Counted from the stretch's first letter, positions 8,357 to 19,600 are shown. The stretch is DNA of 49,075 nucleotides from UMGS1279 sp045577695 (GCA_045577695.1 JAZNIW010000024.1:1-49075); one strand, 5' to 3'. Numbers and translations are program-made. The notes: a model not told the origin generated them from the letters alone.

Positions 8357-10237
8357 ATGTGTTTTGAAAAAGCAGCTTGGATTTGGCCGGATACCGACGC
8401 AAAGCCCGACGAATATGCCGCATTTGAAACAACCTTTTCTTATGACGGGGGAGAAGCAGTGTTGCATATCGCGGCCGAAACCGATTATATTGCCTATGTC
8501 AACGGCAAAAAGGTGGGCTTTGGCCAGTTTGCCGGCTATCCTTTCCAAAAATATTACGATACCTTACCTATATCAATGGCTTGCCAAAAAGGTGAAAACA
8601 CCCTTTCGGTTACGGTACGGTATGAGGGGCTCAACAGTGCTACCCATATCGATGATGGCGCCGGTGTGATTTTTACCCTAGAGGAAGATGGAGCAGTGAC
8701 GGCTTATAGCAGTGTCGCCACCAAAGCGGGATTGGACGGACGATATATCCAGCACGTTTCTCGCTTGATTACCGAGCAACTGGGATCCTCCAGTGGAATG
8801 CAGGCACCTCGTCCACATTTGTGGATGGATTGCCGCACGGTGAAAAAAAGTAAGAACATTTTGCCGCGTCCGGTTGCAAAGACGAAGCCTCAAGCAGTGG
8901 TACAGGCAAAACCTTTGCCCCAAAATCCAAGGATTTTCGATCTTGGACGGGAGGAGGCAGGATATATCACCCTACAGGTGACTGCGAAAAAGGATTGCTT
9001 GGTAAAGGTGGCCTTTGCCGAGCACATCAATAGCGGCGAAGTCTGTTATTTATTCCCTCAGCGGGAATTCGCCCTAGATTTCGCTTGCACGGCGGGCGAG
9101 AATATCTTTGAACAATGTTTTGTGCGGGTTGCGGCGCGGTATTTGCAGGTGATTTGTGAAGAGGAATTGACCGACCTTTCTTTGAAAATGACCCCATATT
9201 TATACCCCGTCACGGAAAAGGAAATATCCCTTTCGGCCGAGGATCAACGCATTTACGATGCTTGTGTGCGCACCCTGCGTCTTTGTATGAACACCCACTA
9301 TGAGGATTGTCCGTGGCGGGAACAGGCGTTGTATGTCCTGGATAGTCGCAACCAAATGTTGTGTGGCTACTACGCTTTCCAAGAAACCGAATTCCCGCGG
9401 GCCAATCTGGTACTTATTAGCAAGGGACTGCGAAAAGAAGGGTTGCTGGAATTAACCTATCCCGCGGTGGATACGCCGGCCATTCCCTTTTTCTCGGTGA
9501 TGTATTCGGTGGCAGTGTACGAATATGTGCAACACACGGGGGATGAGAGCATTTTACCCGAAGTGATGCCCACTATGCTCACCATTATGAACACCCTAAA
9601 AGCGCGACTTTCAAAAGATGCACTGATTGAATCGTTCCCCGCGCCGTTTTGGAATTTTTATGAGTGGAATGACGGACTCAACGGCATCAAGGGGAATGCC
9701 TATTACAATCCACCCGACCGTTACGATCTGGTTTTAAACGCTGCTTTTGTGTATGCGGCTGAAAAATTGCAGGATTTGTGCAAAAAAACAAAGGAACGGT
9801 TTGATTGTGACCTTTCGGCAATGCGACAGGCTATTGTCGATACATTCTTCCACGCGGAAAGCGGTTTGTTTCATACCGATACCCATCAACCGAATCATTT
9901 TTCACAACTTGGCAACGCTTTTGCATTGCTGATTGGGTTGGGGGATAATCGCACCGCCGAAGCCATTAAAGCGGGCAACTTGGTACCGGCCACCTTGTCA
10001 ATGCTCGGTTATGTGTATGATGCCTTGCTGGCAGCCGACGAGGGAAATGCCGACTATGTTTTGACCGATATCCGTAACAACTATAACGGGATGTTGGATG
10101 CCGGCTCGACCACCGTTTGGGAAACCCTTGACGCACTGGGTGATTTCGGTGCCGGCAGTCTTTGTCACGGTTGGAGCGCCATGCCGGTTTATTACTATCA
10201 TCGACTGAATCATAACGAAACAAGATCATTCGATTAA
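8357..10237 (+). CDS. GH78-like alpha-L-rhamnosidase, cytoplasmic
   Basis: The 626-aa protein has no signal peptide. The N-terminal ~170 residues resemble the beta-sandwich domains of GH78 proteins (YIAYVNGKKVGFGQFAGYP, ISMACQKGENTLSVTV). The all-alpha part carries the family hallmark EDCPWRE (Glu316-Glu322), where GH78 enzymes place their substrate-binding and acidic residues, and TTVWE with Glu589, followed by LCHGWSAMPVYYY, matching the second catalytic region. Such enzymes hydrolyse terminal alpha-L-rhamnose. The start at 8357 is preferred over ATG 8351 because AAGGAGA (8344-8350) would be too close to 8351. It lies 21 bp after the cytoplasmic GH-A-like gene, probably in one operon. The family is fairly sure; substrate specificity is not. 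Confidence 0.8.
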   Translation: MCFEKAAWIWPDTDAKPDEYAAFETTFSYDGGEAVLHIAAETDYIAYVNGKKVGFGQFAGYPFQKYYDTLPISMACQKGENTLSVTVRYEGLNSATHIDDGAGVIFTLEEDGAVTAYSSVATKAGLDGRYIQHVSRLITEQLGSSSGMQAPRPHLWMDCRTVKKSKNILPRPVAKTKPQAVVQAKPLPQNPRIFDLGREEAGYITLQVTAKKDCLVKVAFAEHINSGEVCYLFPQREFALDFACTAGENIFEQCFVRVAARYLQVICEEELTDLSLKMTPYLYPVTEKEISLSAEDQRIYDACVRTLRLCMNTHYEDCPWREQALYVLDSRNQMLCGYYAFQETEFPRANLVLISKGLRKEGLLELTYPAVDTPAIPFFSVMYSVAVYEYVQHTGDESILPEVMPTMLTIMNTLKARLSKDALIESFPAPFWNFYEWNDGLNGIKGNAYYNPPDRYDLVLNAAFVYAAEKLQDLCKKTKERFDCDLSAMRQAIVDTFFHAESGLFHTDTHQPNHFSQLGNAFALLIGLGDNRTAEAIKAGNLVPATLSMLGYVYDALLAADEGNADYVLTDIRNNYNGMLDAGSTTVWETLDALGDFGAGSLCHGWSAMPVYYYHRLNHNETRSFD

Positions 10238-10401
10238 CGCAGTAGGTTTAACTCCTGCTATGCCAAGTAGCAAAGAACCATTCAAACCTATTTTAATAGG
10301 TTGAATCCCGATGTTTTCGCTTTCGGTCGCTCATCATAAATCCAGGCAAAGCGGCACGATAAAAGGCGATTAAGAAAATCAATGCAGCTTGGATTTTGTT
10401 T

Positions 10402-10441
10402 AACACCTTGGGCCAAAAAACAAGGCCCAAGGTGTTTTTTT
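10402..10441 (+). terminator. Strong rho-independent terminator of the GH/GH78 operon
   Basis: A perfect 13-bp stem (AACACCTTGGGCC at 10402-10414 with its complement at 10424-10436) ends in a run of T. It lies about 165 bp after the GH78 stop. Confidence 0.92.
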
Positions 10442-10588
10442 GCGTAAAACACGAAGGATGTTGGGCGATTCATGTTTGGACCCACCGCTTAAAAGACTCC
10501 GGATGGTTTTGGGCGACAGAGTAGACTGTTTTCTTGTAAAAAAAGAAAGAAAAAAGTCGAAAAAAGACGAAAAATACTCAAAAAACAG

Positions 10589-10617
10589 TTGATTTTCAAA
10601 AGATGGGCTGTTATAAT
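10589..10617 (+). promoter_or_regulatory. Sigma-A-type promoter for the 1830-aa secreted protein
   Basis: TTGATT (10589-10594), a 17-nt spacer and TATAAT (10612-10617). The same -35 box, spacer length and CTGTTATAAT context precede the paralogous gene at 16694, so both are probably transcribed alike. Confidence 0.85.
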
Positions 10618-10735
10618 AAAATTAGGTTTATTGTAAAATGGCATTTGAATATCGAAAAGCAACCCCTAAAAAAATATTTGCATATTTTGGCTCAAAAATC
10701 AAAAAGACCGATTTTGGGAAGGAGTTTCATTTTCT

Positions 10736-13700
10736 ATGAAAAAACATCTCGCGATTCTTCTATCTTTGATTTTATTAGTCAGCGTGGTTTTTGCCGCGCC
10801 GGTTCCTTCTGCTACTGCTATACCTACCGGCAATGAAATTGCCGACGGTCAGTGGTTTTCCTCTATGCAGAAAGACACACCGTATACCGATACGGCCGGG
10901 GAAGGCGCTTTCGCTATCCCGACAGATGTAATCAACAACACCCACACCGCCTATACTTTTATAAAGGGATTGCAACCCAACACGAACTATACATTAACCT
11001 TCGACAAAGTAGGTACCGATTTGCACCAATCGGTTTCCGGCGTGGTGGCCGGAACAGACCTCACTTGGGCCGAGCCGTATTATAATTATATTGAGAGAAG
11101 CGTTAACCCTATGTTGGGCACACCGACCTTAAACGGTTCGACCTATACCATTGAATTCACTACTACCGATGTTACGGATTACTCCCTTTTGTTCCGTGTC
11201 ATCAATGGGGGAACAACTACTCTTAGCAACTTCTGTCTGACGGAAGTGGCACCTCCCACTCCCGAAGAAATTGCCGGTAACGCCATCGCCAACGGCACTT
11301 GGATTGCTAAATGGAGTGGCAGCCCCATTACTTCGGGCGGCGGTAAGGTTGAAATTCCGGTAGAAGCCGCCAACAAAGAGCACTCGGTTTACACCAACTT
11401 CACCGTCGATGCGAACGCCGTTTATCAACTTAGCTTTGCCTACACCGGCACGGTAGAGGGTGGTACTTGGCAATCCGGTTACTCGGGTGTTACCAGTGAG
11501 ATAACCAATAGCAGCTGGGCAAGTCTCGGTTCTTATATCGAAACCGCCTTCCTTGGTAAAGCAGTTCCCGATACCGCAAACAAAACCTGCACCATTAACT
11601 TCAACACCGGCGATGCCACCACCTACGGTTTGGCCTTCCGTGTACTGTCCGGTAACGGTGCGTTCACCCTTTCCAACTTCCAGTTGACCAAGGTTCGTGA
11701 TTTAACCGAAGCGGACAAACTTGGTAATGCCATTGCCGACGGTGTTTGGTATGATCCACCGCAGGTTTCAGGCAGCGCCACCCTTTCCAATGATGCCGGC
11801 GATAATAAAATCGTTATTCCGGCTGATGTAGGTAAAAGCAACACCAGCGTTTACACAAAAATCTCCGGATTAAACACTGCCACTACCTATACCTTAACTA
11901 TGAAATATAGTGGGGGCACTGTGCAATCCGCCTACAGTGGTATTGTGGCTGCTCCCACCGGAAAAACGCTCCCCACCTTTACTAGTGGTTGGTATATCGA
12001 TACTGCGGTAGAAACCATTTTAGGCAAACCCGTTATCGATACGACGGCCGCAACCTATACCATTCGTTTCACCACCAATGAAACCGATACCAACTATTTT
12101 TTGGTATTCCGTGTGATTGATAACCCCGGCGCTATTACCTTGTCTGAATTCAGTTTGGTTGAATATATCCATCCCGAAATCAACACAGCTTATCTTTTGG
12201 GTGGTGATTGGTATCACAGCCAAACCAAAGCGGTCGCTTCAAACGGGGAATATCTTTCGACTCCGACCGAAAACCTAGCCAGCAACTCTGTGGTGGTCAA
12301 AGCAGGCAAATCCGGTGTCTCCTATTACACCAAACTAAGCGAGTTAAAACCGTATACGCGTTATCAAATCTCTTTCCAATATAATGTGGAGAATTGTCTG
12401 TATATGGGCGGTTCGGGTGTTGTGCTAGCTTCGGCCGATTATCCGACGTATGATGGCAATACCAATCATATGCCGGCCGCCAGCAATACCTTCTATAGCG
12501 CTCGCGTGAATGACACCGCCAACAAAAAGGTAACCTATACCTTTACTACCGATGACAACACAGAATACTTCTTTTCGATTCGTACGGCAAGTGTTTCTTC
12601 GGCCATCACCTTCTCTAATTTCTTTTTTGGCGAAATAAACTATACTGCCGATCAATTAGATGGCAACATAATCGCCAATGACCGTTGGTATTGCAGTGAA
12701 TCAACCACGCAGAACTTAGATGAACACATTTCCTTGGTAGACAACCAGGTTTCAATGCGGTATAGTTTGCAGTATCGCGCCCTCTTCACCCGCTTAAATG
12801 ATTTGAAGCCTTACACCCGCTATGAAATTACTTTTGTCGACAGCAACGCGGTGGTAGAACCCACCAATTCAGGCATCACGGTTGCAAATGCCAACCGGCC
12901 TACTTATACCGATGGTGTGGTTAAGGAGGAGCGTATCAGCAACGTTTCTCGTGATGATACAACACGTAAAACGACCGTGACTTTCACCACCGGCAGCAAT
13001 ACCGATTATTTTCTTTCGGTGAAATTCGGAGGGTATACAACAACTTCTTCGGATATTGCGTTAAAAAACTTCACGTTTAGAGAAGTTCCCACAGCAGAAA
13101 TCATGAGTAAAACCTTGGCTTATAATCAGTGGAGTTCGACCGGTTCTGCCACCATTACGCGAAATAAAAGCTCTAATTCGGTGGCCTTCAGCAGTGTGAA
13201 CAACCAAACAATCTATACCGTTTTAACCGGTTTAGAGCCTCAAACCACCTACACGCTCTCCTTCTCACATAATGGTGGTAGCGCGGCAAATTTCGGTTCT
13301 CCTACCTATGTGGTGGCCGGCGCAAAACCCGCTTTTAATGCAAGCCAAGAGCCGTCCGGTTATCTTGTAAAAAATACCACGGCCAGCACCGATAGTGGTA
13401 TTAGTGTAACCTTTACTACCAATGACACCGAAAATGACTATACCGTTTCTTTCAAGGTGGGAAGTCTTTCGAGTATAAGCTTGACGGAATTCTCCTTGAC
13501 CGAAAAGCCTGTTTTTGCCTTTATGGGAACCGCGGTTCGCGCTGCTACAGCTGAAAAACGTCAAGGTATTCGTTTTAAAACCAAGATCGATAAAAATTTG
13601 TTGGATGACGGTGTTAACCTTTCCGATATGAAAGAAATCGGTACAGTGGCAGCCGTAACATCGCAATTAAACGGCGAGCCGTTGACCATCGAGCATTCGG

Positions 13701-16228
13701 CCGCAAAAATCGGTATCGCTTATAATCCGGAAAAGGACATTCGTGTTTTCTGGAACGAGGATGCCCAGTACGTGTATATGACGGCCGCCTTGGTTGGCTT
13801 AAAAACTGAGGATTATGACAAGGATATTTCGGTGGCGTCGTATCTTAAAACGGCCGACGGTAAGGTGATTTACGGTGACACCGAAACCTACTGTGTCTAT
13901 GATGTTTTTTCAGCCATTCAAGAACAGGGTTCTACTTCGGACAAAAACGTTGTTACGGAGATTTTGAAGGATAGTACCGTAAATCAAGCCTATGTTGCTT
14001 GGAAAAACGCGAACCCGATCGTTTCGGATGCGACACCTTACTTCTTCTCCATTCGCACCAACTCGTGTGGCAGTTTGACTCTTTCGAACTTCACCTTTAC
14101 CGAGAACGGCGCTACGGCAAATACCGCTCGCATTTTAGGTGGAGATTGGTATCACAATCAAACCAACCTAATTGCCTCGAATGGCTCCAACCTTTCGACC
14201 CCGGCAAACAACATCAGCAACAATTCCATTACGATTAACTCGACCGGTGTTTCCTATTACACCAAATTAACCGATTTAAAACCGAGCACCAAGTATGTAA
14301 TTTCCTTCAATTATAGTGTGGCGGCCGGTATGCAATATCCGGGCGGTTCGGGTGTGGTTGTAGTCGATGGCGATTCTCCGGTGTACGAAATGAACGCCAA
14401 CTATATGCCGGCGGATACAAACGAATTCATTAGCACCTATGTGAACGATACAACCAATTTGAGAATCACGTATACCTTTACCACCAAGGAAGAACATATC
14501 TACATTAGCGACGGCGATATCACGGACGATGCTTCGGATGATGCTTCCGATGTAGTGGTGGATGCTGGCCCGATTGAATTAGAGGTTTACAATTCGAATG
14601 CACCGATAAACACCAATTACAAGGGTATGAATGCCACCGTTTATCATAGTTTCGGCTTTATGAATGATGGTTATCATAATACTTTGGATCGAAGTTTGGT
14701 GAATACCGAAGTGAATCGTCTGCAACAGATGGGTTACCAGAACGCACGTGCCTATTTCTCTTATATCTGGGCATATGATTTTGCCAACAGCGGTGGTTGG
14801 ACATTCGATTCGAACGAGTTCAACTGGTTTGTTGAATATGCAAAAGCGTTAGAAGAGCGCGATATGAGCGTTATGCTGAATCAAATGTGGTATTTGTTTA
14901 TGACCGGAAAGGGAAGCAGTAGCGACGGTACTCACCAAGAGTATCTTTCCGGCCTTATCAGTTCTGACTGGTATGGTGAGCAAACCACCTATTCGGATTG
15001 CATTGCTACTCAGTTTAAGTTGAGCAGCAGCAGCAATCCCCATACTAGCGGTGTTACCAATACTTCGGTGACCGGTGTGAGTATGAAGAATAATAGCTAT
15101 GATACATGGATGGGTACATCCACCACCGGCTTTAACGAAAGCACTACAGATTATTTCAATCGTCTTGGTGTTTCGGCGGTGCGCTATGGACATTATCTTA
15201 CCCTTTTAATCAATGCGGCTAGAGCGAATGGCATCAACAATTTGGATTATTTGCTCTATTTTACGGAACCTTCCTACCATTATACAACACCTCTTGACCC
15301 AACCGGTCCGAACAACCAAGAATATCTCTTCATTTCTCGTACCATTCGTAACGTATTGGATAAAAACAATGTGGTCATTAAGCATGTGGGGCCAAACCAA
15401 GGGCACGTTTATGCGGCCGGCGGCTTACTTGATTTCGTGATGGACCGCGACCCCGATTTATTTGATATTGCTACCGCCCACTTTTATCCGCAAATTAGCA
15501 ATGCCACGAATGATACGTATTACAGCTATACCAAAACCGGTATCGGCTACTATCAGTCGGATATGAACGGCAGTAAATATCCGTGGGGCACGAAGGAATT
15601 CTGGTTGGATGAAATGTATGCTATTCAGTTGGATACGACAGATTGCCGCAAGACCGTTCCGGCCACCGGTACGCAAACCGTTATTATGGGCATTTGCGCT
15701 CAGCAAATGGGGGTTGACAACGCTCTGAGTTGGATGGCCTTTAACCAAGCGTGGTATCAAAACACAGAGGACTCCCTCGAATTTGAAGATGGCATTCACG
15801 TGGTTGGTATGGCGCCTTTTATCGGCGATTCACAGGTTCCTTACAAGACCTATTATACCACCGGCTTGTTCACCCGCTTTAATAATTCTAAGACGGGAGG
15901 CAACGCCATTCAGACCTCGACCGGTGCCGCCGGCGCCGGAAATGATGGCTTGTATATTGGTGCAGTAGAATTGCCGGATGGCAATTTCACGATTACGGTC
16001 GCCAGTGCCAGCAGCAGCAACAAAAAGTTCCGCATTGCCTTTGATGAGGCATTGGGAAAAGATCTGCACCGTTACGTGGAGAACACGATTAAACGTACGC
16101 CTGACGCTTCGGCGAAGTTGGCCCAGTCAAAACAAACCTTCGAAAACATAAAAACTACGTTGGTAGATAGCATTGAACCCTGGTCGGTACACGTGTATAC
16201 TACCAGTACGGCTCCTTGCACAAAGTAA
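10736..16228 (+). CDS. Large secreted protein: surface modules + QGIRFKTK domain + GH-A-like catalytic domain
   Basis: The 1830-aa protein starts with a Sec signal peptide (KKH, hydrophobic core, VFAAP). Modules begin near nt 10841, 11287, 11735, 12200, 12674 and 13118. A different domain follows (nt ~13519-14010) with FMGTAVRAATAEKRQGIRFK and ETYCVYDVF, known to me only as a recurring domain of clostridial surface proteins. Then comes a half module (YFFSIRT...LTLSNFTF), one more module from about 14135, a Ser/Asp linker (GDITDDASDDASD) and the catalytic domain (about 14575 to the end). Glu1511 (YFTEPS) and Glu1626 (FWLDEMY) are the likely GH-A acid/base and nucleophile. No anchor or LPXTG is visible, so it is probably released or held non-covalently. 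SD GAAGGAG precedes the ATG by 11 nt. It is a paralogue of the 16694 gene with three extra N-terminal modules. Substrate unknown. Confidence 0.85.
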   Translation: MKKHLAILLSLILLVSVVFAAPVPSATAIPTGNEIADGQWFSSMQKDTPYTDTAGEGAFAIPTDVINNTHTAYTFIKGLQPNTNYTLTFDKVGTDLHQSVSGVVAGTDLTWAEPYYNYIERSVNPMLGTPTLNGSTYTIEFTTTDVTDYSLLFRVINGGTTTLSNFCLTEVAPPTPEEIAGNAIANGTWIAKWSGSPITSGGGKVEIPVEAANKEHSVYTNFTVDANAVYQLSFAYTGTVEGGTWQSGYSGVTSEITNSSWASLGSYIETAFLGKAVPDTANKTCTINFNTGDATTYGLAFRVLSGNGAFTLSNFQLTKVRDLTEADKLGNAIADGVWYDPPQVSGSATLSNDAGDNKIVIPADVGKSNTSVYTKISGLNTATTYTLTMKYSGGTVQSAYSGIVAAPTGKTLPTFTSGWYIDTAVETILGKPVIDTTAATYTIRFTTNETDTNYFLVFRVIDNPGAITLSEFSLVEYIHPEINTAYLLGGDWYHSQTKAVASNGEYLSTPTENLASNSVVVKAGKSGVSYYTKLSELKPYTRYQISFQYNVENCLYMGGSGVVLASADYPTYDGNTNHMPAASNTFYSARVNDTANKKVTYTFTTDDNTEYFFSIRTASVSSAITFSNFFFGEINYTADQLDGNIIANDRWYCSESTTQNLDEHISLVDNQVSMRYSLQYRALFTRLNDLKPYTRYEITFVDSNAVVEPTNSGITVANANRPTYTDGVVKEERISNVSRDDTTRKTTVTFTTGSNTDYFLSVKFGGYTTTSSDIALKNFTFREVPTAEIMSKTLAYNQWSSTGSATITRNKSSNSVAFSSVNNQTIYTVLTGLEPQTTYTLSFSHNGGSAANFGSPTYVVAGAKPAFNASQEPSGYLVKNTTASTDSGISVTFTTNDTENDYTVSFKVGSLSSISLTEFSLTEKPVFAFMGTAVRAATAEKRQGIRFKTKIDKNLLDDGVNLSDMKEIGTVAAVTSQLNGEPLTIEHSAAKIGIAYNPEKDIRVFWNEDAQYVYMTAALVGLKTEDYDKDISVASYLKTADGKVIYGDTETYCVYDVFSAIQEQGSTSDKNVVTEILKDSTVNQAYVAWKNANPIVSDATPYFFSIRTNSCGSLTLSNFTFTENGATANTARILGGDWYHNQTNLIASNGSNLSTPANNISNNSITINSTGVSYYTKLTDLKPSTKYVISFNYSVAAGMQYPGGSGVVVVDGDSPVYEMNANYMPADTNEFISTYVNDTTNLRITYTFTTKEEHIYISDGDITDDASDDASDVVVDAGPIELEVYNSNAPINTNYKGMNATVYHSFGFMNDGYHNTLDRSLVNTEVNRLQQMGYQNARAYFSYIWAYDFANSGGWTFDSNEFNWFVEYAKALEERDMSVMLNQMWYLFMTGKGSSSDGTHQEYLSGLISSDWYGEQTTYSDCIATQFKLSSSSNPHTSGVTNTSVTGVSMKNNSYDTWMGTSTTGFNESTTDYFNRLGVSAVRYGHYLTLLINAARANGINNLDYLLYFTEPSYHYTTPLDPTGPNNQEYLFISRTIRNVLDKNNVVIKHVGPNQGHVYAAGGLLDFVMDRDPDLFDIATAHFYPQISNATNDTYYSYTKTGIGYYQSDMNGSKYPWGTKEFWLDEMYAIQLDTTDCRKTVPATGTQTVIMGICAQQMGVDNALSWMAFNQAWYQNTEDSLEFEDGIHVVGMAPFIGDSQVPYKTYYTTGLFTRFNNSKTGGNAIQTSTGAAGAGNDGLYIGAVELPDGNFTITVASASSSNKKFRIAFDEALGKDLHRYVENTIKRTPDASAKLAQSKQTFENIKTTLVDSIEPWSVHVYTTSTAPCTK
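10841..14490 (+). repeat. Seven diverged CBM-like modules within the 1830-aa protein
   Basis: Modules 1-3 are of the same type as those of the protein at 1-4434 (IADGQW, IANGTW, IADGVWYDPPQ). Modules 4, 5 and 7 are of a second type (GGDWYHSQT / NDRWYCSEST / GGDWYHNQT), and module 6 (AYNQWSSTGSAT) is a third type. Types two and three recur in the same order in the 16694 protein. Confidence 0.75.
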
Positions 16229-16410
16229 GCGGTAAACGTTTTTGAAAAGGACGTTTTCTGTAAGGGTTCGTGTGACAAACCTGCGCCGACAAAAGGCGTA
16301 ACATTGTTCGCGAAGTTTTATTTTAACACACAAACAATTCCATTCGAACCAACAAGGCATTTGCATTTGCAAACACCTTGTTGTTCAGAAAACGAAATTG
16401 GTAAACGACA

Positions 16411-16476
16411 AAAAAGAGAAGCCTCAAGAAAGGCGTTGTATCTTTACGGGTAGAACGCCTTTCGGCTTCTCTTTTT
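16411..16476 (+). terminator. Long two-step terminator hairpin
   Basis: The outer perfect 13-bp stem (AAAAAGAGAAGCC with its complement at 16464-16476) encloses an inner perfect 10-bp stem (16428-16437 with 16454-16463). It ends in a T run, and the A run on the left lets it work in both directions. Confidence 0.9.
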
Positions 16477-16621
16477 CGTTTCGATCGTGATATGTAAAAT
16501 AAATTCGGACTATAATGTTTTTTCAATGGTCTGCTATATAAAAAATGAAATTAAAAAAAGCGACAAGGTGTTGAAATTCGGCCTTTTAAGAAGTTTTCAC
16601 AAAAAAAGTAGCGAAATGGGA

Positions 16622-16650
16622 TTGATTTTTGGAGAATTGACTGTTATAAT
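16622..16650 (+). promoter_or_regulatory. Sigma-A-type promoter for the 1398-aa secreted protein
   Basis: TTGATT (16622-16627), a 17-nt spacer and TATAAT (16645-16650). It is the twin of the promoter at 10589-10617. It lies upstream of the TTG start at 16694 and shows that upstream in-frame Met codons are not used. Confidence 0.88.
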
Positions 16651-16693
16651 GAAAATGGACTCCGTTTCTGATTCTTATAAAGGAGGGTTTATT

Positions 16694-19600
16694 TTGAAAA
16701 AATATTTGGCTTTATTTTTGGTTCTTTTGCTAACGGTTTGTGTAGTATTCTCGGCGCCGGTTTCGGCTGCCACTGTTACTTCATCTTTTGAGGAGGATGG
16801 GTTTTCTTCTCTTCAAATGCTTCAGGATACCACACCGTCGGTGACATCCGCCACATTGCTTTCGGGTGATTGGTATCATAGCCAAATTCATAAAGTTGTT
16901 TCTGACGGCACATATCTATCTACACCGAGTGAAAATGTAGCCGGTAATTCATTGACCATTAAGGGGAATAAATCCGGTGTTTCCTTTTATACGAAACTCA
17001 GCGGGTTAGAACCTTATACACGTTATGAAATATCTTTTCGCTATGCTGCAGCCAACAGTCTTTATATGGGCGGCTCCGGCGTTGTTTTAGCGGAGGGAAG
17101 CCACCCGAATTATGATAACAACTTAAATTATATGCCGGGGGCGGATAATACCTTTTACAGTGCTCGCGTTGACGACACAGCAAACAAAAAGGTCACCTAT
17201 ACCTTCACTACCGATGCCAATACCGAGTACTTTTTCTCCATTCGAACGGTGTTACGGTCGGCGGAGACCTGTCTAACTGACTTTTCTTTTCGTAAAGCAG
17301 TTTACAAATCGGATGAAATCACCGGTTCGGTTATAGCAAACAACCGCTGGTATTGTAGTGAATCGACTACTGAAAAAATTGACCAACATATCTTTTTGGT
17401 TGACAATAAGGTTTCGCTGAAGGGATCCTTGCATTACCGTGCGCTCTTTACCAAGTTAACGGGATTAAAGCCCTACACCAAATATGTTATTTCAATGGTG
17501 GACGGCAATGCCGAGGTGGAAGCGACCAACTCTGGTGTTGTGGTAGCCAACGGTAACCGCCCCACTTTTCAGAACGGTGTAGTAAAGGGAGATCGCCTTG
17601 GTACCGTTACTCGTTCAAGCAGTAGCCGAAAAACAACGATTTCTTTCACCACCAATGAAAACACCGAGTATTTTCTTTCCCTTAAATTCGGTGCAGCCAC
17701 GAACACAAGTAACGATATCGTTTTAAGCAATTTCACTGCGACAGAGTGGACTGCTGCCGAACAAATCAAAGGAGCTATTGCTAACGGAAAATGGAAAAAA
17801 ACAGGTTCCGCTACCGTGAGTCACAATACCGCAAATAAATCGGTAACGGTTTCCAGTGCAGCCAACCAAACCGTTTACACCACTTTAACGGGGTTGGAAC
17901 ATCATAGAACCTATACTTTTACCTTTAAACATACTGCGGGAAATGCGGAATTATTCGGAAATCCTGCTTATGTTGTGGCCGGTTCTTCTGTTTCGTTGGA
18001 TGGAAATCAAGTGCCGCGCAATTACCTGTGTAAAACAACAAACGGAAGCACGGCAACCAATTTCACCATTACCTTTACCACAAACGAAACGAATAATGAA
18101 TACACCTTTGTCTTTAAAATCGGAAATATTTCGTCGGTAACACTTTCCGGATTTGGGCTTACCGAAAGACCGGTTTCGAATTTCTTGGGGACCGCTGTTC
18201 GGGCAGCGACTACCCAAAAGGAACAAGGTATTCGTTTTAAAACAAAACTGGATAAATCGCTCTTAACCGAGGGCATCAACGGATGTCATATCATTGAAAT
18301 CGGCTCGATTGCTGCTATTACCGACAAATTGGAGGGAGAGCCGCTTTCATTGGAACATAAGGCTGCAAAAAAAGCGGTTGCCTATTATGTGCCGGATGGT
18401 ATCAGACGTTTTTGGGATGAAGATGAGGATTATGTATATCTGGCGATTGCTTTGGTAGGCATAGAACCGCAGGCCTATGACGATGCTGTTTCGGTGGTAC
18501 CGTATTTAACCTTGAGCAATGGCACTGTTATTTACGGAGATGTTCAAACTTACTGTGTTTACGATGTCTTCCGCGCAATTTTGCAAGGCGAAGCGGAAGA
18601 GGACAAGAATACGGTTGAATCGATTTTGGAAGCAAACGAATTAAACTTGAACTTTGACGCCTGGCAGGAAGTAAATCCGGTTTTCCCTGAAGGGGAGAGT
18701 TATTTCGTTTCGGTTCGCACCGCAAATGTTAGCACGGGTATCACTCTTTCGAATTTCTCCTTAAAAGAGGGCGGAGTTTTAAAAAGCCCTGCCGTTTTGC
18801 TTGGAAATCATTGGTATCAAGACCAAAATGATTCTTATTATACCAATGGAGAGCATCTCTCTTCAAGAGAGAACAATTTGCAATCCAATCAAATAAAAAT
18901 CAAAGAAGGGTGGCTTACCGGCTATTCGTATTATACAAAATTAACCGGTTTGAAGCCAAATACCACTTATCAAATCTCCTTTAGTTATGATGTTCCAAAA
19001 AGCATTGTGGCTGAGGTCGGCGTGGCAAAAGCAGAAGGGGAAAAGCCGGTTTATAACGAATCGACACATGCTCTTGACGTAGTTTCCAATCAGCTCTTCG
19101 GTGAAGTAAAACACAATGAATCCTATCAAATCATTACTTATACCTTTACTACCGATAAGGCAGCTTCTTACGTTACGGACGGCGATGCCACCGATGACAA
19201 CTCGGATATTTCTTATGGAGCCGATGTTGAAAGCGAAACGATTGATTTAAGCGTTTATAATGCGAGCGCCCCGATCAACACCAATTATAAGGGGATGAAT
19301 GCTACCATTTATCACAGTTTCGGCTTTATGGATGACCGTCCATCGACCGAAGAACAACTGGAAACCGAACTTTCCCGTTTGCAAAATATGGGGTATAAAA
19401 ACTGCCGCACTAATTTTTTCAGCGGATGGGTTTTCTCCTCCGGTATTTCTCGGTGGATCTTTGACAGTCGTCAGTTTAAGGATTTTACCACCTATTGTAA
19501 AGCGGTGGAAGACCATGGGATGAGCGTTATGCTTAACCAAATGTGGTATTTGTATATGACCGGAAAGGGCAACAGCGGTAGCACGCAAGATGCCTATCTA

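Larger units (their letters stand above)
10238..10735 (+). other. Gene-free region between the GH78 gene and the first large secreted protein
   Basis: It holds a small AT-rich inverted repeat near 10284-10301, a strong terminator at 10402-10441 and a promoter at 10589-10617, followed by a 5' leader of about 110 nt. I see no credible coding sequence. Confidence 0.6.
16229..16693 (+). other. Gene-free region between the two large secreted proteins
   Basis: It contains an AACAAGG/CCTTGTT hairpin (16351-16382), a long two-step terminator (16411-16476) and a promoter (16622-16650). An in-frame extension of the next gene up to 16487 crosses this promoter and is not real coding sequence. Confidence 0.75.

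Noticed and set aside
16487..16693. 69-residue N-terminal extension of the 1398-aa secreted protein
   Set aside because: It spans a consensus promoter, begins right after a terminator and delays the signal peptide; TTG 16694 is preceded by a strong SD.
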